From positions 2,542,001 through 2,606,000 of the forward strand of contig NZ_CP114286.1 in NCBI RefSeq assembly GCF_027111275.1: 64,000 nucleotides of DNA, read 5' to 3'. Position numbers and translations under genes: made by a program. Positions within the stretch are counted from its first letter, which is position 1. Each line of letters opens with the position of its first letter. Below, one piece after another: positions 9,206 to 18,303 of this stretch. The notes under the pieces were generated by a model that worked only from the letters and a program-made list of their open reading frames with translations, ran no database searches and was not told the DNA's origin. The DNA is from Flavobacterium luteolum (GTDB taxonomy: Bacteria > Bacteroidota > Bacteroidia > Flavobacteriales > Flavobacteriaceae).

Positions 9206-10882
9206 ATGGGAGAAAATCAAGTGAAAACTGCGCATCCAAAAGGACTTTGGGTATTGTTTGGAACTGAGATGTGGGAGCGGTTCAATTTTTATGGAATGCG
9301 AGCTTTATTGACTTTATTTCTTGTGAATTCATTATTGATGAAAGAAGAGGAAGCGTCATTAATTTATGGAGGTTTTCTTGGACTTTGTTATTTGACACCA
9401 ATGTTAGGTGGTTTTGTTGCTGACCGATATTTAGGAAACAGAAATTGTATCTTATTAGGAGGATTATTGATGGCAATAGGACAATTGCTTTTGTTTACGA
9501 GCGGGAGCGTTTTTGGATCTAATTTAGGTTTAGCAAAAATCATCATGTACTCTGCGTTAGGAGTAATTGTTTTTGGTAATGGATTCTTCAAACCAAACAT
9601 TTCTAGTATGGTTGGAAGTTTATATCCAAAACAAGAAAAAACCAAATTAGATAGTGCTTTTACTATTTTCTATATGGGAATTAACATCGGAGCATTTTTA
9701 GGCCAGTCTATCTGTCCTTTATTAGGAGATGTTAAAGACGCAGGAGGAATTAGAGATATTCATGCTTTTAGATGGGGATTCTTGGCAGCTTCTGTTGCAA
9801 TGTTGTTAGGGACAGTTCTTTTCTATTTCCTGAAAAATAAATATGTAGTTTCTCCAGAAGGAAAACCATTAGGAGGACTTCCTTCTAAAAATGATGCTTC
9901 AGATTTTGAAGAAGGAGAAGCGCAAAAAGCAAACTTTTCTAATAAGGCTTTGGCAGTTGCAGGAATTGCGTTTATCGCTTTAGGATTCTTTTTTCATTAT
10001 GTTGTAGGTCAGAACTTAATTTATACTTTAATTTATTCAAGTGGTTTAGCTTTGGCAGGATTAATTATATCTGATACTTCTTTGACTAAAGTTGAAAGAG
10101 ATAGAATTATTGTAATTTACATCGTGTCGTTCTTTATTATTTTCTTCTGGGCGGCGTTTGAGCAAGCAGGTTCATCTTTAACTTTTATTGCAGATAACCA
10201 AACAGACAGGCATTTCTTTGGTTGGGCAATGCCTCCATCGATGGTTCAGATTTTTAACGGAATGTTTGTTGTGGTTTTAGCAGTTCCTTTTAGTATTCTT
10301 TGGGATACTTTAAGAGCTAAAGGAAAAGAGCCGATCTCTCCTGTAAAATTAGCAGCTGGTTTAGTGATAATTTCTGTGAGTTTCTTTATGATTGCAACTC
10401 AAGTTTCTTATATCGGAACTTCTGGTTTATTGCTAGTTAAATGGTTAATCTTATTGTATTTCTTAAATACATGTGCTGAATTGTGTTTATCTCCAATTGG
10501 TTTGTCTTTGGTTGGTAAATTATCTCCAAAACGTTTTGCATCATTATTATACGGAGTATTCTTTTTATCTAATGCATCAGGATATGCTTTAGGAGGAACT
10601 TTGGGTTCTATCTTGCCTGCAACTGGTGATAAATTTGCAAAAGCAAAAGAATTAGGAATCGATCTTCAAGCGGTTTTAGATAAAAAAGTAACATTATCGG
10701 CAGAGCAAATATCTTTATTGGATCACCATCAAATTAGTGCACAAAATCCAATTTTTGCAGGATTTGAAATCCATAATTTATATGAATTCTTTATGGTATT
10801 TGTTGTACTTACAGGTATTGCTGCAATCTTATTATTTGCTTTAACACCACTATTGAAAAAATTAATGCACGGTGTTAGATAA
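9206..10882 (+). CDS. POT/PTR-family proton-coupled peptide transporter
   Basis: 558 residues and about 12-14 membrane helices. Family signatures are the first-helix ExxERF motif (EMWERFNFYGMR, about residues 18-29) and the PTR2 motif FTIFYMGINIGAFLGQ (about 150-165). POT carriers import di- and tripeptides with protons. A charged loop at about residues 220-245 (PSKNDASDFEEGEAQK) is cytoplasmic by inference. It follows the DPP-IV peptidase and precedes a second POT gene by 4 bases. Confidence 0.93.
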   Translation: MGENQVKTAHPKGLWVLFGTEMWERFNFYGMRALLTLFLVNSLLMKEEEASLIYGGFLGLCYLTPMLGGFVADRYLGNRNCILLGGLLMAIGQLLLFTSGSVFGSNLGLAKIIMYSALGVIVFGNGFFKPNISSMVGSLYPKQEKTKLDSAFTIFYMGINIGAFLGQSICPLLGDVKDAGGIRDIHAFRWGFLAASVAMLLGTVLFYFLKNKYVVSPEGKPLGGLPSKNDASDFEEGEAQKANFSNKALAVAGIAFIALGFFFHYVVGQNLIYTLIYSSGLALAGLIISDTSLTKVERDRIIVIYIVSFFIIFFWAAFEQAGSSLTFIADNQTDRHFFGWAMPPSMVQIFNGMFVVVLAVPFSILWDTLRAKGKEPISPVKLAAGLVIISVSFFMIATQVSYIGTSGLLLVKWLILLYFLNTCAELCLSPIGLSLVGKLSPKRFASLLYGVFFLSNASGYALGGTLGSILPATGDKFAKAKELGIDLQAVLDKKVTLSAEQISLLDHHQISAQNPIFAGFEIHNLYEFFMVFVVLTGIAAILLFALTPLLKKLMHGVR

Positions 10883-10886
10883 AAAA

Positions 10887-12371
10887 ATGGAAAACAATAT
10901 TACTTTAGAAGAAATTCAAAATTTTAAAGGCAAGTACCCAAAACAATTGTGGTACTTGTTTTTGGTTGAAATGTGGGAACGTTTTTGTTTCTACGGAATG
11001 CGTGGGGTTCTGGCTTTTTTTATGGTAGACCAATTAGGTCTAGTGGAAGGAAAAGCAAATTTGCAATATGGAGCAATTCAGGCTTTTGTATATGCATTTA
11101 CTTTTATTGGTGGAATTTTTGCTGATAAAATTTTAGGGTTTAAGAAATCACTTCTTTTTGGAGGAATTGTCATGATTCTTGGAAACTTGCTTATTGCGGC
11201 TTCTCCCCATGATTTCTTTTATTACGGAATAACACTTTCTATTATTGGAACAGGTTTTTTTAAACCAAACGTTTCTTCGATGGTAGGAGAGTTGTATCAT
11301 GAAAACGACGGCCGTCGTGATGCTGGTTACGGATTGTTTTATGCAGGAATTAATATAGGTGGAATGCTTGGTGGAGCAATTCCTATTTATTTAGGAAAGA
11401 ACTATTCTTGGAGTCTTTGCTTTCTTTCTGCAGCAATTGTTATGGTAATTGGAGTTATTACTTTTCTTTTAACGAAAAAACATTTAGCGCCAATTGGAAA
11501 TTCTCCATTAGAAAATCAAGCGCCGAAAAAACGTAATCTTTATGAAATAGCGGTTTATGTTGGTTCTTTTGTTGTAATACCATTAGTTTATATAATGGTT
11601 ATCAATTCTGATTTTACAGAGTACTTTATGTATACTATGGGAATAGTGGCATTAGGGTACTTTGCATATGAATTGATAATGCTAAAGGATGGAAAACAAC
11701 AACGAAAACTTTTAGCTGCATTTGTGTTTATTTTTGGATACTTTATGTTTATGGCAATTTCGGAGCAATCTGGAGGGTCATTGTCTTTGTTTGCAAAAGA
11801 TAATTTATCTAACAAGTTATTGTTTTTTAATATTGATCCAAACGTAGTAAATAATAGTATCAACTCATTGTATGTTGTTATTTTTAGTCCGTTGGTAGGA
11901 TTGTTATGGATATTTATGGCTAAACGAAAAATTGAACCTAATACTGTTATTAAGTTCGGTTTATCATTTGTTTTGCTTGCGGCAGGTTTCTTCATTTTTT
12001 ACTCTGCTAGATTTTTTGTTGATGCAGACGGATTAAGTTCTCTAGATGTTTTTGCTTTAGGATATCTTGTGTATACGCTTGGAGAGTTGTGTATTGGTCC
12101 AATCGGAATGTCGGTAATTACAAAATTATCGCCTAAAAGATTGTTTGGAATGATGATGGGATTATGGTTCCTGTCAAGTGCATTTGGTCAGTTTGCTGCT
12201 GGGAAATTGGGAGCTGAAATATCTGATGCCAACACTGGAACTACATTAATGTCTAAACTTATTGCTTATACAGACGGATATTATCAATTAGCGCTATATT
12301 CTTTAATTGCTGGAGTTGTTTTAATTGTTTTTACCCCGTTAATTAGAAAATTAATGCAAGAAGTTAAATAA
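10887..12371 (+). CDS. second POT/PTR-family peptide transporter
   Basis: 494 residues from ATG 10887, 4 bases after the previous stop; an in-frame GTG at 10872 would overlap the previous gene. It carries EMWERFCFYGMR in helix 1 and YGLFYAGINIGG in the PTR2 signature, so it is a paralogue of its neighbour but clearly diverged and shorter. The pair may cover different peptide ranges. It probably shares a transcript with the upstream peptidase and transporter. Confidence 0.92.
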   Translation: MENNITLEEIQNFKGKYPKQLWYLFLVEMWERFCFYGMRGVLAFFMVDQLGLVEGKANLQYGAIQAFVYAFTFIGGIFADKILGFKKSLLFGGIVMILGNLLIAASPHDFFYYGITLSIIGTGFFKPNVSSMVGELYHENDGRRDAGYGLFYAGINIGGMLGGAIPIYLGKNYSWSLCFLSAAIVMVIGVITFLLTKKHLAPIGNSPLENQAPKKRNLYEIAVYVGSFVVIPLVYIMVINSDFTEYFMYTMGIVALGYFAYELIMLKDGKQQRKLLAAFVFIFGYFMFMAISEQSGGSLSLFAKDNLSNKLLFFNIDPNVVNNSINSLYVVIFSPLVGLLWIFMAKRKIEPNTVIKFGLSFVLLAAGFFIFYSARFFVDADGLSSLDVFALGYLVYTLGELCIGPIGMSVITKLSPKRLFGMMMGLWFLSSAFGQFAAGKLGAEISDANTGTTLMSKLIAYTDGYYQLALYSLIAGVVLIVFTPLIRKLMQEVK

Positions 12372-12376
12372 TTATG

Positions 12377-12402
12377 TTGTAATAACTTTTTGCATAAATT
12401 TG
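12377..12402 (+). promoter_or_regulatory. probable promoter of the CGWC thioredoxin-like gene
   Basis: TTG at 12377-12379 and, after 15 bases, TAAATTTG at 12395-12402, a full match to the -7 box. The start codon is 16 bases further on, so the leader would be very short. Confidence 0.5.
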
Positions 12403-12418
12403 TGAAAAATTTCCCATT

Positions 12419-12886
12419 ATGAAAAAAATAGTACTTATTGCTTTGTTTTTAATCGGTGCTGCTAATCTACAGGCACAAGAATTAAAATGGTATACAGATG
12501 TTAGAGAAGCAATTACTGTTAGTAACAAAGAACAGAAGCCTATGCTGATGTTTTTTACAGGCAGTGATTGGTGCGGATGGTGTATTCGTTTACAAAATGA
12601 AGTTTTAAAGACTGCTGAGTTTAAAAAATGGGCAACAGATAATGTGGTTTTAGTTGAGTTAGATTATCCTAGATCCGTTCCTCAGACACCAGAGCTTAAA
12701 AGTCAGAATAACGAATTGCAGCAAGCTTTTGGAATTCAAGGGTTTCCGACGGTTTTCTTTACTAGTGCAGAAACAAAAGATGGTAGGGTAAACTTTAAAG
12801 GTCTTGGTAAAACAGGATATGTTGCCGGCGGGCCGTCAGCATGGTTAACTGTTGCGGAAGAAATTGTGCATCCGAAGAAATTGTAG
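12419..12886 (+). CDS. exported thioredoxin-family protein with CGWC motif
   Basis: 155 residues with a signal peptide (MKKIVLIALFLIGAANLQAQ). The redox motif DWCGWC (C52 and C55) follows strand LMFFTGS, and the cis-proline loop is GFPTVFF. The layout matches the short periplasmic thioredoxin-like proteins of Bacteroidota that reduce or isomerise disulfides of exported proteins. Two paralogues downstream share the C-terminal half but lack both active cysteines. It has its own promoter and a strong terminator. Confidence 0.88.
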   Translation: MKKIVLIALFLIGAANLQAQELKWYTDVREAITVSNKEQKPMLMFFTGSDWCGWCIRLQNEVLKTAEFKKWATDNVVLVELDYPRSVPQTPELKSQNNELQQAFGIQGFPTVFFTSAETKDGRVNFKGLGKTGYVAGGPSAWLTVAEEIVHPKKL

Positions 12887-12909
12887 TTTTTAATTAAAAA
12901 AGATAAATG

Positions 12910-12942
12910 AAAAAGCCTCTTACTCAGTAAGAGGCTTTTTTT
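12910..12942 (+). terminator. rho-independent terminator after the CGWC thioredoxin gene
   Basis: A perfect 14-bp stem (12910-12923 with 12927-12940; core GCCTCTTAC / GTAAGAGGC) with a TCA loop, and the T-run continues after it. Confidence 0.92.
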
Positions 12943-13043
12943 GTTTAGTAAGAAAAACTCTTTGCAAATTTGTGGTTGATTGAGTATTTTTTATTTTATT
13001 ATATTTAAAAAAACACATAATGTATTTTTTGTGCTAATAAAAT

Positions 13044-13073
13044 TTGGATAACTAAAATATAATGTTAATTTCG
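13044..13073 (+). promoter_or_regulatory. probable promoter of the second thioredoxin-fold gene
   Basis: TTG at 13044-13046, 19 bases, then TAATTTCG at 13066-13073. The ATG follows after 29 bases, preceded by CTAACCAAAACC, a leader also found before the next paralogue. Confidence 0.5.
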
Positions 13074-13102
13074 TCTTGCTAATCTAACCAAAACCAATTT
13101 AT

Positions 13103-13555
13103 ATGACTAAAAAATTACTTATCCTACTGTTTTTTTTAGGTTCATTTATGATGCAAGCACAAAACTTAGCATGGAGAACAAACATGACAGATGCTATTGC
13201 TATAAGTAATGACCAGAAAAAACCAATGTTGATTTTATTCACTGCCTCAGGTGTACCAGAAAATCTTCAAAATGAAATCTTTAAAACACCCGATTTTGCC
13301 GTATGGTCGCGTGACAACGTGGTCTTGGTAAAATTAGATTTATCTGATATGAATGCTTCAGATAGTGATCGCGAGCAAAACGTAAAATTGAAAAATGCAT
13401 TTGGAGTTCAAGATCTTCCAGAAGTATGTTTTGCAATGGCATCAGTACGAAAAAACAAAACTACATTTAGTGCTTTAGGAAAAATAGCCTACAAACCTGG
13501 AGGAGCAAAAGCGTGGATTGCAGAATCAAATGCAATTTTGCACCCAGCAGAATAG
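13103..13555 (+). CDS. exported thioredoxin-fold protein without CxxC
   Basis: 150 residues with a signal peptide (MTKKLLILLFFLGSFMMQAQ). It aligns along its length with the CGWC protein upstream, but the redox motif is replaced by ASGVPENL, so both active cysteines are missing. A single Cys appears instead just after the cis-Pro position (LPEVCF, where the CGWC protein has FPTVFF). Ordinary thioredoxin chemistry is therefore not expected; a binding, chaperone or single-Cys role is possible. It has its own promoter and terminator. Confidence 0.82.
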   Translation: MTKKLLILLFFLGSFMMQAQNLAWRTNMTDAIAISNDQKKPMLILFTASGVPENLQNEIFKTPDFAVWSRDNVVLVKLDLSDMNASDSDREQNVKLKNAFGVQDLPEVCFAMASVRKNKTTFSALGKIAYKPGGAKAWIAESNAILHPAE

Positions 13556-13593
13556 TAAACGATTTCATTCGACTTTTATTTTAATTTTTTTTA

Positions 13594-13628
13594 GTCCCTT
13601 TCTGTTTCATGCAGAGAGGGATTTTTTT
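13594..13628 (+). terminator. terminator after the second thioredoxin-fold gene
   Basis: Stem ATCC-type: GTCCCTTTCTG (13594-13604) pairs with CAGAGAGGGAT (13612-13621), with one or two G-T pairs, followed by eight T. Confidence 0.8.
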
Positions 13629-13762
13629 TGATCTAAAAATAAGAGGTAAAGAATTTGATTATTTCGAAGAGTGTTTATTTTACATTTGTTAAAAAACAGC
13701 TTATTTATTATCAATTTCATTTTAATGCTTAAAGGTTGATTTTTAATAGCTTAAATTTTTTA

Positions 13763-13789
13763 TTGGATTGTGTTTTTGTATTAATTTAG
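13763..13789 (+). promoter_or_regulatory. possible promoter of the third thioredoxin-fold gene
   Basis: TTG at 13763-13765, 16 bases, TAATTTAG at 13782-13789 (last two bases off consensus). It is in the same position as the promoter of the paralogue upstream. Confidence 0.4.
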
Positions 13790-13818
13790 TTGTATTAACC
13801 TACCAAAACCCAAATTAT

Positions 13819-14268
13819 ATGCCTAAAAAATTACTTATCCTATTGCTGTTTTTAAGTCCGTTTTACATGAATTCTCAAAATGTAATATGGAAAACAGACA
13901 TTAATGATGCTGTGGCTGTGAGCGCTGAGAAAAGAAAACCTCTATTGATTTTTTTTACTGCTCAAGGTGTTAATCCTCAGTTGCAGAATGAAATATTTTC
14001 TACTCGAGATTTTGAAGAATGGGCACGTAAAAACGTTATTTTGTTAAAACTTGACCTTTCTGATCCTACCGCATCTGAAACGGTTAAAGAGCAAAATTTA
14101 AGATTAAAGAATGCTTTTGGTATAGAAGATATTCCGCAAGTATGTTTTTCTGAAGTCGCGGTCAGGAAAGGAAAAACCAATTTTAATAAACTAGGGCTTA
14201 TTGCTTATAAAGCTTCTGGAGTTAAGAATTGGATTTCTGAATCTAATTCGATTTTAAATCCGGAATAA
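13819..14268 (+). CDS. exported thioredoxin-fold protein without CxxC (paralogue)
   Basis: 149 residues from ATG 13819; a longer GTG start at 13768 would overlap the promoter and spoil the signal peptide (MPKKLLILLLFLSPFYMNSQ). It is a close paralogue of the gene at 13103: the CxxC is replaced by AQGVNPQL and a Cys again follows the cis-Pro (IPQVCF). Both also share the leader CCAAAACCcAAATTaTATG, so the promoter region was duplicated along with the gene. It converges on the ComEC-like gene with only 4 bases between the stops. Confidence 0.82.
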   Translation: MPKKLLILLLFLSPFYMNSQNVIWKTDINDAVAVSAEKRKPLLIFFTAQGVNPQLQNEIFSTRDFEEWARKNVILLKLDLSDPTASETVKEQNLRLKNAFGIEDIPQVCFSEVAVRKGKTNFNKLGLIAYKASGVKNWISESNSILNPE

Positions 14269-14272
14269 AAAA

Positions 14273-16303
14273 TTATAGTTGATAATATCCCTTTTCTTTT
14301 GTTGAATGAAAAGGGATGTTTTTTTTAAGACAGCTTTTTTTCCAGTATTTCTGAATCGAATTAGAATTTGAACCATCTGCAATAACAACTTTTGGATGAA
14401 TATCTTCCAGCACTCGATCTAGATTTATTTTTGAAGTTTGAGTAAGGATTAAAATGTCTGGGTGAATTTTTTCTGGAACAACTTTAGCGCTGTCAATTAT
14501 TAGAATTTTGTTGTGTTTAAAGTAAAGCACGTTTTTAATCTCTTTGATTTTAGACAGAGCGATTGAATTTCCAATGAGATAAGAATTTATAGTTCTTGTA
14601 TTGATGTTCTTCTGAATTGTATCTCGGGTATAAAGTGTAATGTTTCTTCCTAAACGTTCAGAAATAATTGTATTGCTTTTTTCATTATAAACAATTAATT
14701 CGTTTTTGTTTTCGGTTTCGATTTTAGTCAGAATAAAAGAAATTTGAATCAAAATAATTGTGGTAAATACTAATGTCAATTTATTAAAGCTGGGTTTTTT
14801 AATCCAGATTATTGAGCCAATTGTAAAGAGGGAGAATGTCCATAAATGATAGAGGTTGAAACGGATATCTCTAATGACAAATGAATCGACAGATGCTACA
14901 GCATGAATCATTAAGTTTAAAAGATAAATGCTTTTTTCAAAAATCAATGTTATGAATAATGGTGGACTTGTAAAAATGGCGATAATCATAATTACTATTC
15001 CTGCAATCATAATAAAAGATAAAACAGGTAGGATAATGATGTTTGTGACAAAAAACAGACCTGGAAATTGGTGAAAATAGTAAAGGCATAAAGGCAAAGT
15101 ACCAATTTGTGCAGCAAAAGAAACGGTCAAAGCTTCCCAAATATAAACGGTCAATTTGTTCTTTGGTTTATAAAGGTTCTTTAAAATAGGATGTAACCAA
15201 AGAATAAAGAATAAGGCGATATAACTTAATTGAAAACCAACATCAAATAAAAAAAAGGGTTCAAAAAGTAATATCAATAAAATAGAAACTAATAAAGTGT
15301 GATAGATATTACCATTTCTGCGTAAATGACTTCCGATTGCAACAAATGAGAACATAACTACAGATCTTAAAACCGAAGGAGATAAACCAGAAATTATAGC
15401 AAAACCGACCAATGAAATTAAGATTGATGCCAATTTAAAGAGAGAACCTTTTCTTGTGTTTGGAATTGGTTTAAGGATAAAAGTGATAAAAAGCATTATA
15501 AAGCCTACATGCAGCCCTGAAACAGATAATATATGCGTTGCTCCAGAATATTGATAATCTTGAATTATATCTTGTGAAATCTCCTGTTGCTGTCCTAAAA
15601 TTAGAGCCAAAGCAACATTCATTTCAGCTTTATTGAATTTTGATTTTTCGAGATTGGAAATTATTCTGGAATGCAATTTTGCACAGTAATACCAAATGTC
15701 TTTTTGAATCGTTTTGCTAACCAGAATTTCTTTCTTCTGGCAATAAATCTGCGCGTAGATTTGTTTGTCTGCCAAATACCTGCTATAATCAAACTGGTTT
15801 GGATTTTTGTTTGGTTTATTTTGCTGAAGTACAGTTTCAAGTTTAATGCTATTTCCTATCAATAAAGTATTTTGACTGCTATCTTTTTGAACATTTACAA
15901 TTACTTTTCCTGAATACGCTTTTCCTGAGATTGTTTTTATGAGGCCAATGTATCGATCGCTAAAATCGTTGCTTTTTAATTTTTCTCTTAAGATTAATGT
16001 TATGGCTTGAGAATTTTTGAAAGCGGTCTGACAATTTATATAATTATTTTTCTGAAGACTTTGTGTATGGCATAAAAGTGTTAATGCTCCAATGTAGAAA
16101 GATAAAATGTAACTCAAAATTCCGAATAATGTCGATTTCTTATTGCGTTTTAAATTCCAAAAGAAAACTCCGGAAAATGCTATAAAACTAATCGAGACGA
16201 AAATGGAAACTACCGAGATGGAAAAATGAAGATAATACGAAGCAATTATGCCAATTATAAAGGCTGACGTAATTTTTACTAACGGAAAATCTAATACTTT
16301 CAT
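14273..16303 (-). CDS. ComEC/Rec2-family DNA-uptake channel protein
   Basis: 676 residues and many membrane helices. The Competence-domain signature THILSVSGLHVGFIMLF sits at about residues 252-268. N-terminal helices precede a soluble OB-like DUF4131 region (about 25-190), and the C-terminal 150 residues are soluble but lack a full metallo-beta-lactamase motif, so this is a short ComEC form. It would carry single-stranded DNA across the inner membrane in natural transformation. Other competence genes are not in the window. Confidence 0.9.
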   Translation of the reverse strand: MKVLDFPLVKITSAFIIGIIASYYLHFSISVVSIFVSISFIAFSGVFFWNLKRNKKSTLFGILSYILSFYIGALTLLCHTQSLQKNNYINCQTAFKNSQAITLILREKLKSNDFSDRYIGLIKTISGKAYSGKVIVNVQKDSSQNTLLIGNSIKLETVLQQNKPNKNPNQFDYSRYLADKQIYAQIYCQKKEILVSKTIQKDIWYYCAKLHSRIISNLEKSKFNKAEMNVALALILGQQQEISQDIIQDYQYSGATHILSVSGLHVGFIMLFITFILKPIPNTRKGSLFKLASILISLVGFAIISGLSPSVLRSVVMFSFVAIGSHLRRNGNIYHTLLVSILLILLFEPFFLFDVGFQLSYIALFFILWLHPILKNLYKPKNKLTVYIWEALTVSFAAQIGTLPLCLYYFHQFPGLFFVTNIIILPVLSFIMIAGIVIMIIAIFTSPPLFITLIFEKSIYLLNLMIHAVASVDSFVIRDIRFNLYHLWTFSLFTIGSIIWIKKPSFNKLTLVFTTIILIQISFILTKIETENKNELIVYNEKSNTIISERLGRNITLYTRDTIQKNINTRTINSYLIGNSIALSKIKEIKNVLYFKHNKILIIDSAKVVPEKIHPDILILTQTSKINLDRVLEDIHPKVVIADGSNSNSIQKYWKKSCLKKNIPFHSTKEKGYYQL
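14287..14326 (+). terminator. plus-strand terminator inside the 3' end of the ComEC-like gene
   Basis: ATCCCTTTTC (14287-14296) pairs with GAAAAGGGAT (14308-14317) and is followed by a T-run. It serves the thioredoxin-fold gene ending at 14268, yet lies within the last codons of the opposing gene. Confidence 0.75.
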
Positions 16304-16356
16304 GGCATAAAAGTATTAAATATTTGTAAGAAAAATAATAAAAAAAAATACTCTTT

Positions 16357-16842
16357 TTAAGGAATTACTCTGTTAACCTGTTCAAAAGAGTTTTTGTAAT
16401 AAGGTTCTTTAGTGGAGGAAATAATTACTCCTTTTGAAGTCGAGGAATGAACAAATTTTATTTCATCAGAATTGACTTCTGTAATTAATCCAACATGATT
16501 AATTTGTCTGCTTTTGTTGGTTTTAAAGAAAATTAGATCACCTTTTTTGGCATCATTTAACGGAATCACTTTTCCAATTTTTGCCTGCTCATAAGAACTT
16601 CTCGGAAGATTGATGCTTTCGCTTTCAAAAGTAGTGTAAACCAATCCAGAACAATCAAATCCGCTTTTTGTGGTTCCTCCTGCTTTATATCGAACACCAA
16701 TATTGTCAGTAGCTTTTTCAACTAGATTATTTACTAAAGTTCTGTTTTCTCTTTTAGATTCGTTTTTGTTTGCAACAGAAGAAGTCGATTTACAAGAAGT
16801 AAAAGCAACTGCCAAAAGCAGAAAAAGGAGTATTCTTTTCAA
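16357..16842 (-). CDS. NlpC/P60-family lipoprotein peptidase
   Basis: 161 residues beginning at a TTG; no ATG is available, and this start gives a clean lipoprotein signal (MKRILLFLLLAVAFTSC, lipid Cys at 17). The NlpC/P60 domain (about 40-160) has catalytic C64 (GFDCSG), H116 (QINHVG) and a third polar residue H132 (FVHSS). Such enzymes cut stem peptides of peptidoglycan. The start lies 6 bases after the lpxB stop, so the two are probably translated from one mRNA. Confidence 0.88.
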   Translation of the reverse strand: MKRILLFLLLAVAFTSCKSTSSVANKNESKRENRTLVNNLVEKATDNIGVRYKAGGTTKSGFDCSGLVYTTFESESINLPRSSYEQAKIGKVIPLNDAKKGDLIFFKTNKSRQINHVGLITEVNSDEIKFVHSSTSKGVIISSTKEPYYKNSFEQVNRVIP

Positions 16843-16848
16843 AATAGA

Positions 16849-17970
16849 TTAATAAGTTTGTTTTAAATCGGCAACAATGAGTCTTGCTGTGTTTTTACTC
16901 GCTCCAACTCCGCCAAGTTTTTGTTCTAATATATCGTAATTTTGTAGCACTTTATTGCGATAGCTAGGCTCTAATAATTTTTGAAGCTCTTCTTTAATTC
17001 GTTTTTTGTTGCAATCTCCTTGAATCAATTCTGTTACCACTTCTTGATCCATAATTAAATTGACAAGAGAAATATATTTTAAGGTGATAATACGTTTTGC
17101 AATCTGATAAGAAACTTCACTTCCTTTATAGCAAACCACTTCTGGCACTTTAAAAAGCGCTGTTTCAAGAGTTGCAGTTCCAGAAGTTACTAAAGCTGCG
17201 GTTGAAGAGCGAAGCAAATCGTACGTTTTATTTGAAACAAACGCGATGTTTTTGTTTTTTAAGAATTGCTGATAGAACTCATATTCTTGACTTGGAGCAC
17301 CTGCAATAACAAATTCGTAATCCTGAAAATCATCTACAACGCTCAGCATCACACTTAGCATTTTGGTGATTTCCTGTTTACGACTTCCTGGTAGGACAGC
17401 AATGATTGGTTTTTCGCCTAGATTATTTTCTTTTCTAAATAAAGCTTCATCAAAAGCAGGCTGATTCTGAATGGCGTCAATAAGCGGATGTCCAACAAAA
17501 TCTACAGGAAAATGATGTTTGTCTTCGTAAAAACTTTTCTCAAAAGGCAAAATCACAAACATCTTATCGACATCTTGTTTGATGGCTTTAATTCTGTTTT
17601 CTTTCCAAGCCCAAATTTGAGGAGAAATATAATAGTGTGTTTTATAGCCTAATTCTTTTGCCCATTTTGCAATTCGCATATTAAAACCAGGATAATCAAT
17701 AAAAATAATCACGTCTGGTTTAAATTCTGTGATGTCTTTTTTACAGATTTTGATATTGTTTAAAATAGTTTTTAAATTGAAAACCACTTCAATAAAGCCC
17801 ATAAATGCTAGGTCGCGATAGTGTTTTACCAGAGTTCCGCCTGCTTTCTGCATTAAGTCTCCGCCCCAAAATCTAATTTCTGCTTCTGGATCTTCAACAT
17901 ATAATGCTTTCATTAAATTTGAACCGTGTAAATCTCCAGAGGCTTCTCCTGCAATTATGTAATATTTCAT
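16849..17970 (-). CDS. lpxB: lipid-A-disaccharide synthase
   Basis: 373 residues. GT19 features include the N-terminal IIAGEASGDLHG (residues 4-15), VIFIDYPGFNMR (about 105-116), ISPQIWAWKENR (about 135-146) and VTSGTATLETALFK (about 262-275). It joins UDP-2,3-diacylglucosamine to lipid X at the inner membrane in lipid A synthesis. It lies downstream of surE and a small membrane gene on the same strand, with a -7 box between, and is followed closely by the NlpC/P60 gene. Confidence 0.96.
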   Translation of the reverse strand: MKYYIIAGEASGDLHGSNLMKALYVEDPEAEIRFWGGDLMQKAGGTLVKHYRDLAFMGFIEVVFNLKTILNNIKICKKDITEFKPDVIIFIDYPGFNMRIAKWAKELGYKTHYYISPQIWAWKENRIKAIKQDVDKMFVILPFEKSFYEDKHHFPVDFVGHPLIDAIQNQPAFDEALFRKENNLGEKPIIAVLPGSRKQEITKMLSVMLSVVDDFQDYEFVIAGAPSQEYEFYQQFLKNKNIAFVSNKTYDLLRSSTAALVTSGTATLETALFKVPEVVCYKGSEVSYQIAKRIITLKYISLVNLIMDQEVVTELIQGDCNKKRIKEELQKLLEPSYRNKVLQNYDILEQKLGGVGASKNTARLIVADLKQTY

Positions 17971-18021
17971 GTTGGTTTTTTTGTAAATGTGCTAAAGTTG
18001 TAACCGTTAAAGGGAACTTAG

Positions 18022-18029
18022 CAAAGATA
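18022..18029 (-). promoter_or_regulatory. -7 box upstream of lpxB
   Basis: TATCTTTG on the minus strand, a full match to TAnnTTTG, 52 bases before the lpxB start. No TTG at the usual distance; the nearest is 28 bases away. Confidence 0.35.
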
Positions 18030-18033
18030 AGAT

Positions 18034-18303
18034 TTAAATAACTAATGTAGAAATTGCCAATAGAATCACGGCTAAAATTACGCCTCGAGCCATATATTCT
18101 TTGTTCCTCTTTAAAAGAATAGCAAATACGCCAAGATCTAAAAGTGTTCCTATGGTAATTATTTTTCCAAGATATCCGTATTCTCGTATCATTTGAAATC
18201 CTTGTGAAATGTCAAATGTGGTAAAAAAAGTGATGAAGAGATAACTTCCTAAAAGAGCCGTAAAAATTCCGATTATAAAACCGATCAGTATTTCTTTAGT
18301 CAT
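18034..18303 (-). CDS. small membrane protein downstream of surE
   Basis: 89 residues with three predicted hydrophobic segments (about 5-27, 45-63 and 70-88). The start overlaps the end of surE by 8 bases, which suggests translational coupling. Its position between surE and lpxB hints at an envelope role, but no motif shows a function and I do not recognise a family. Confidence 0.7.
   Translation of the reverse strand: MTKEILIGFIIGIFTALLGSYLFITFFTTFDISQGFQMIREYGYLGKIITIGTLLDLGVFAILLKRNKEYMARGVILAVILLAISTLVI

Noticed and set aside
11588..11995. 135-codon minus-strand frame inside the second peptide transporter
   Set aside because: It mirrors transmembrane codons of the POT gene and shows no family features.
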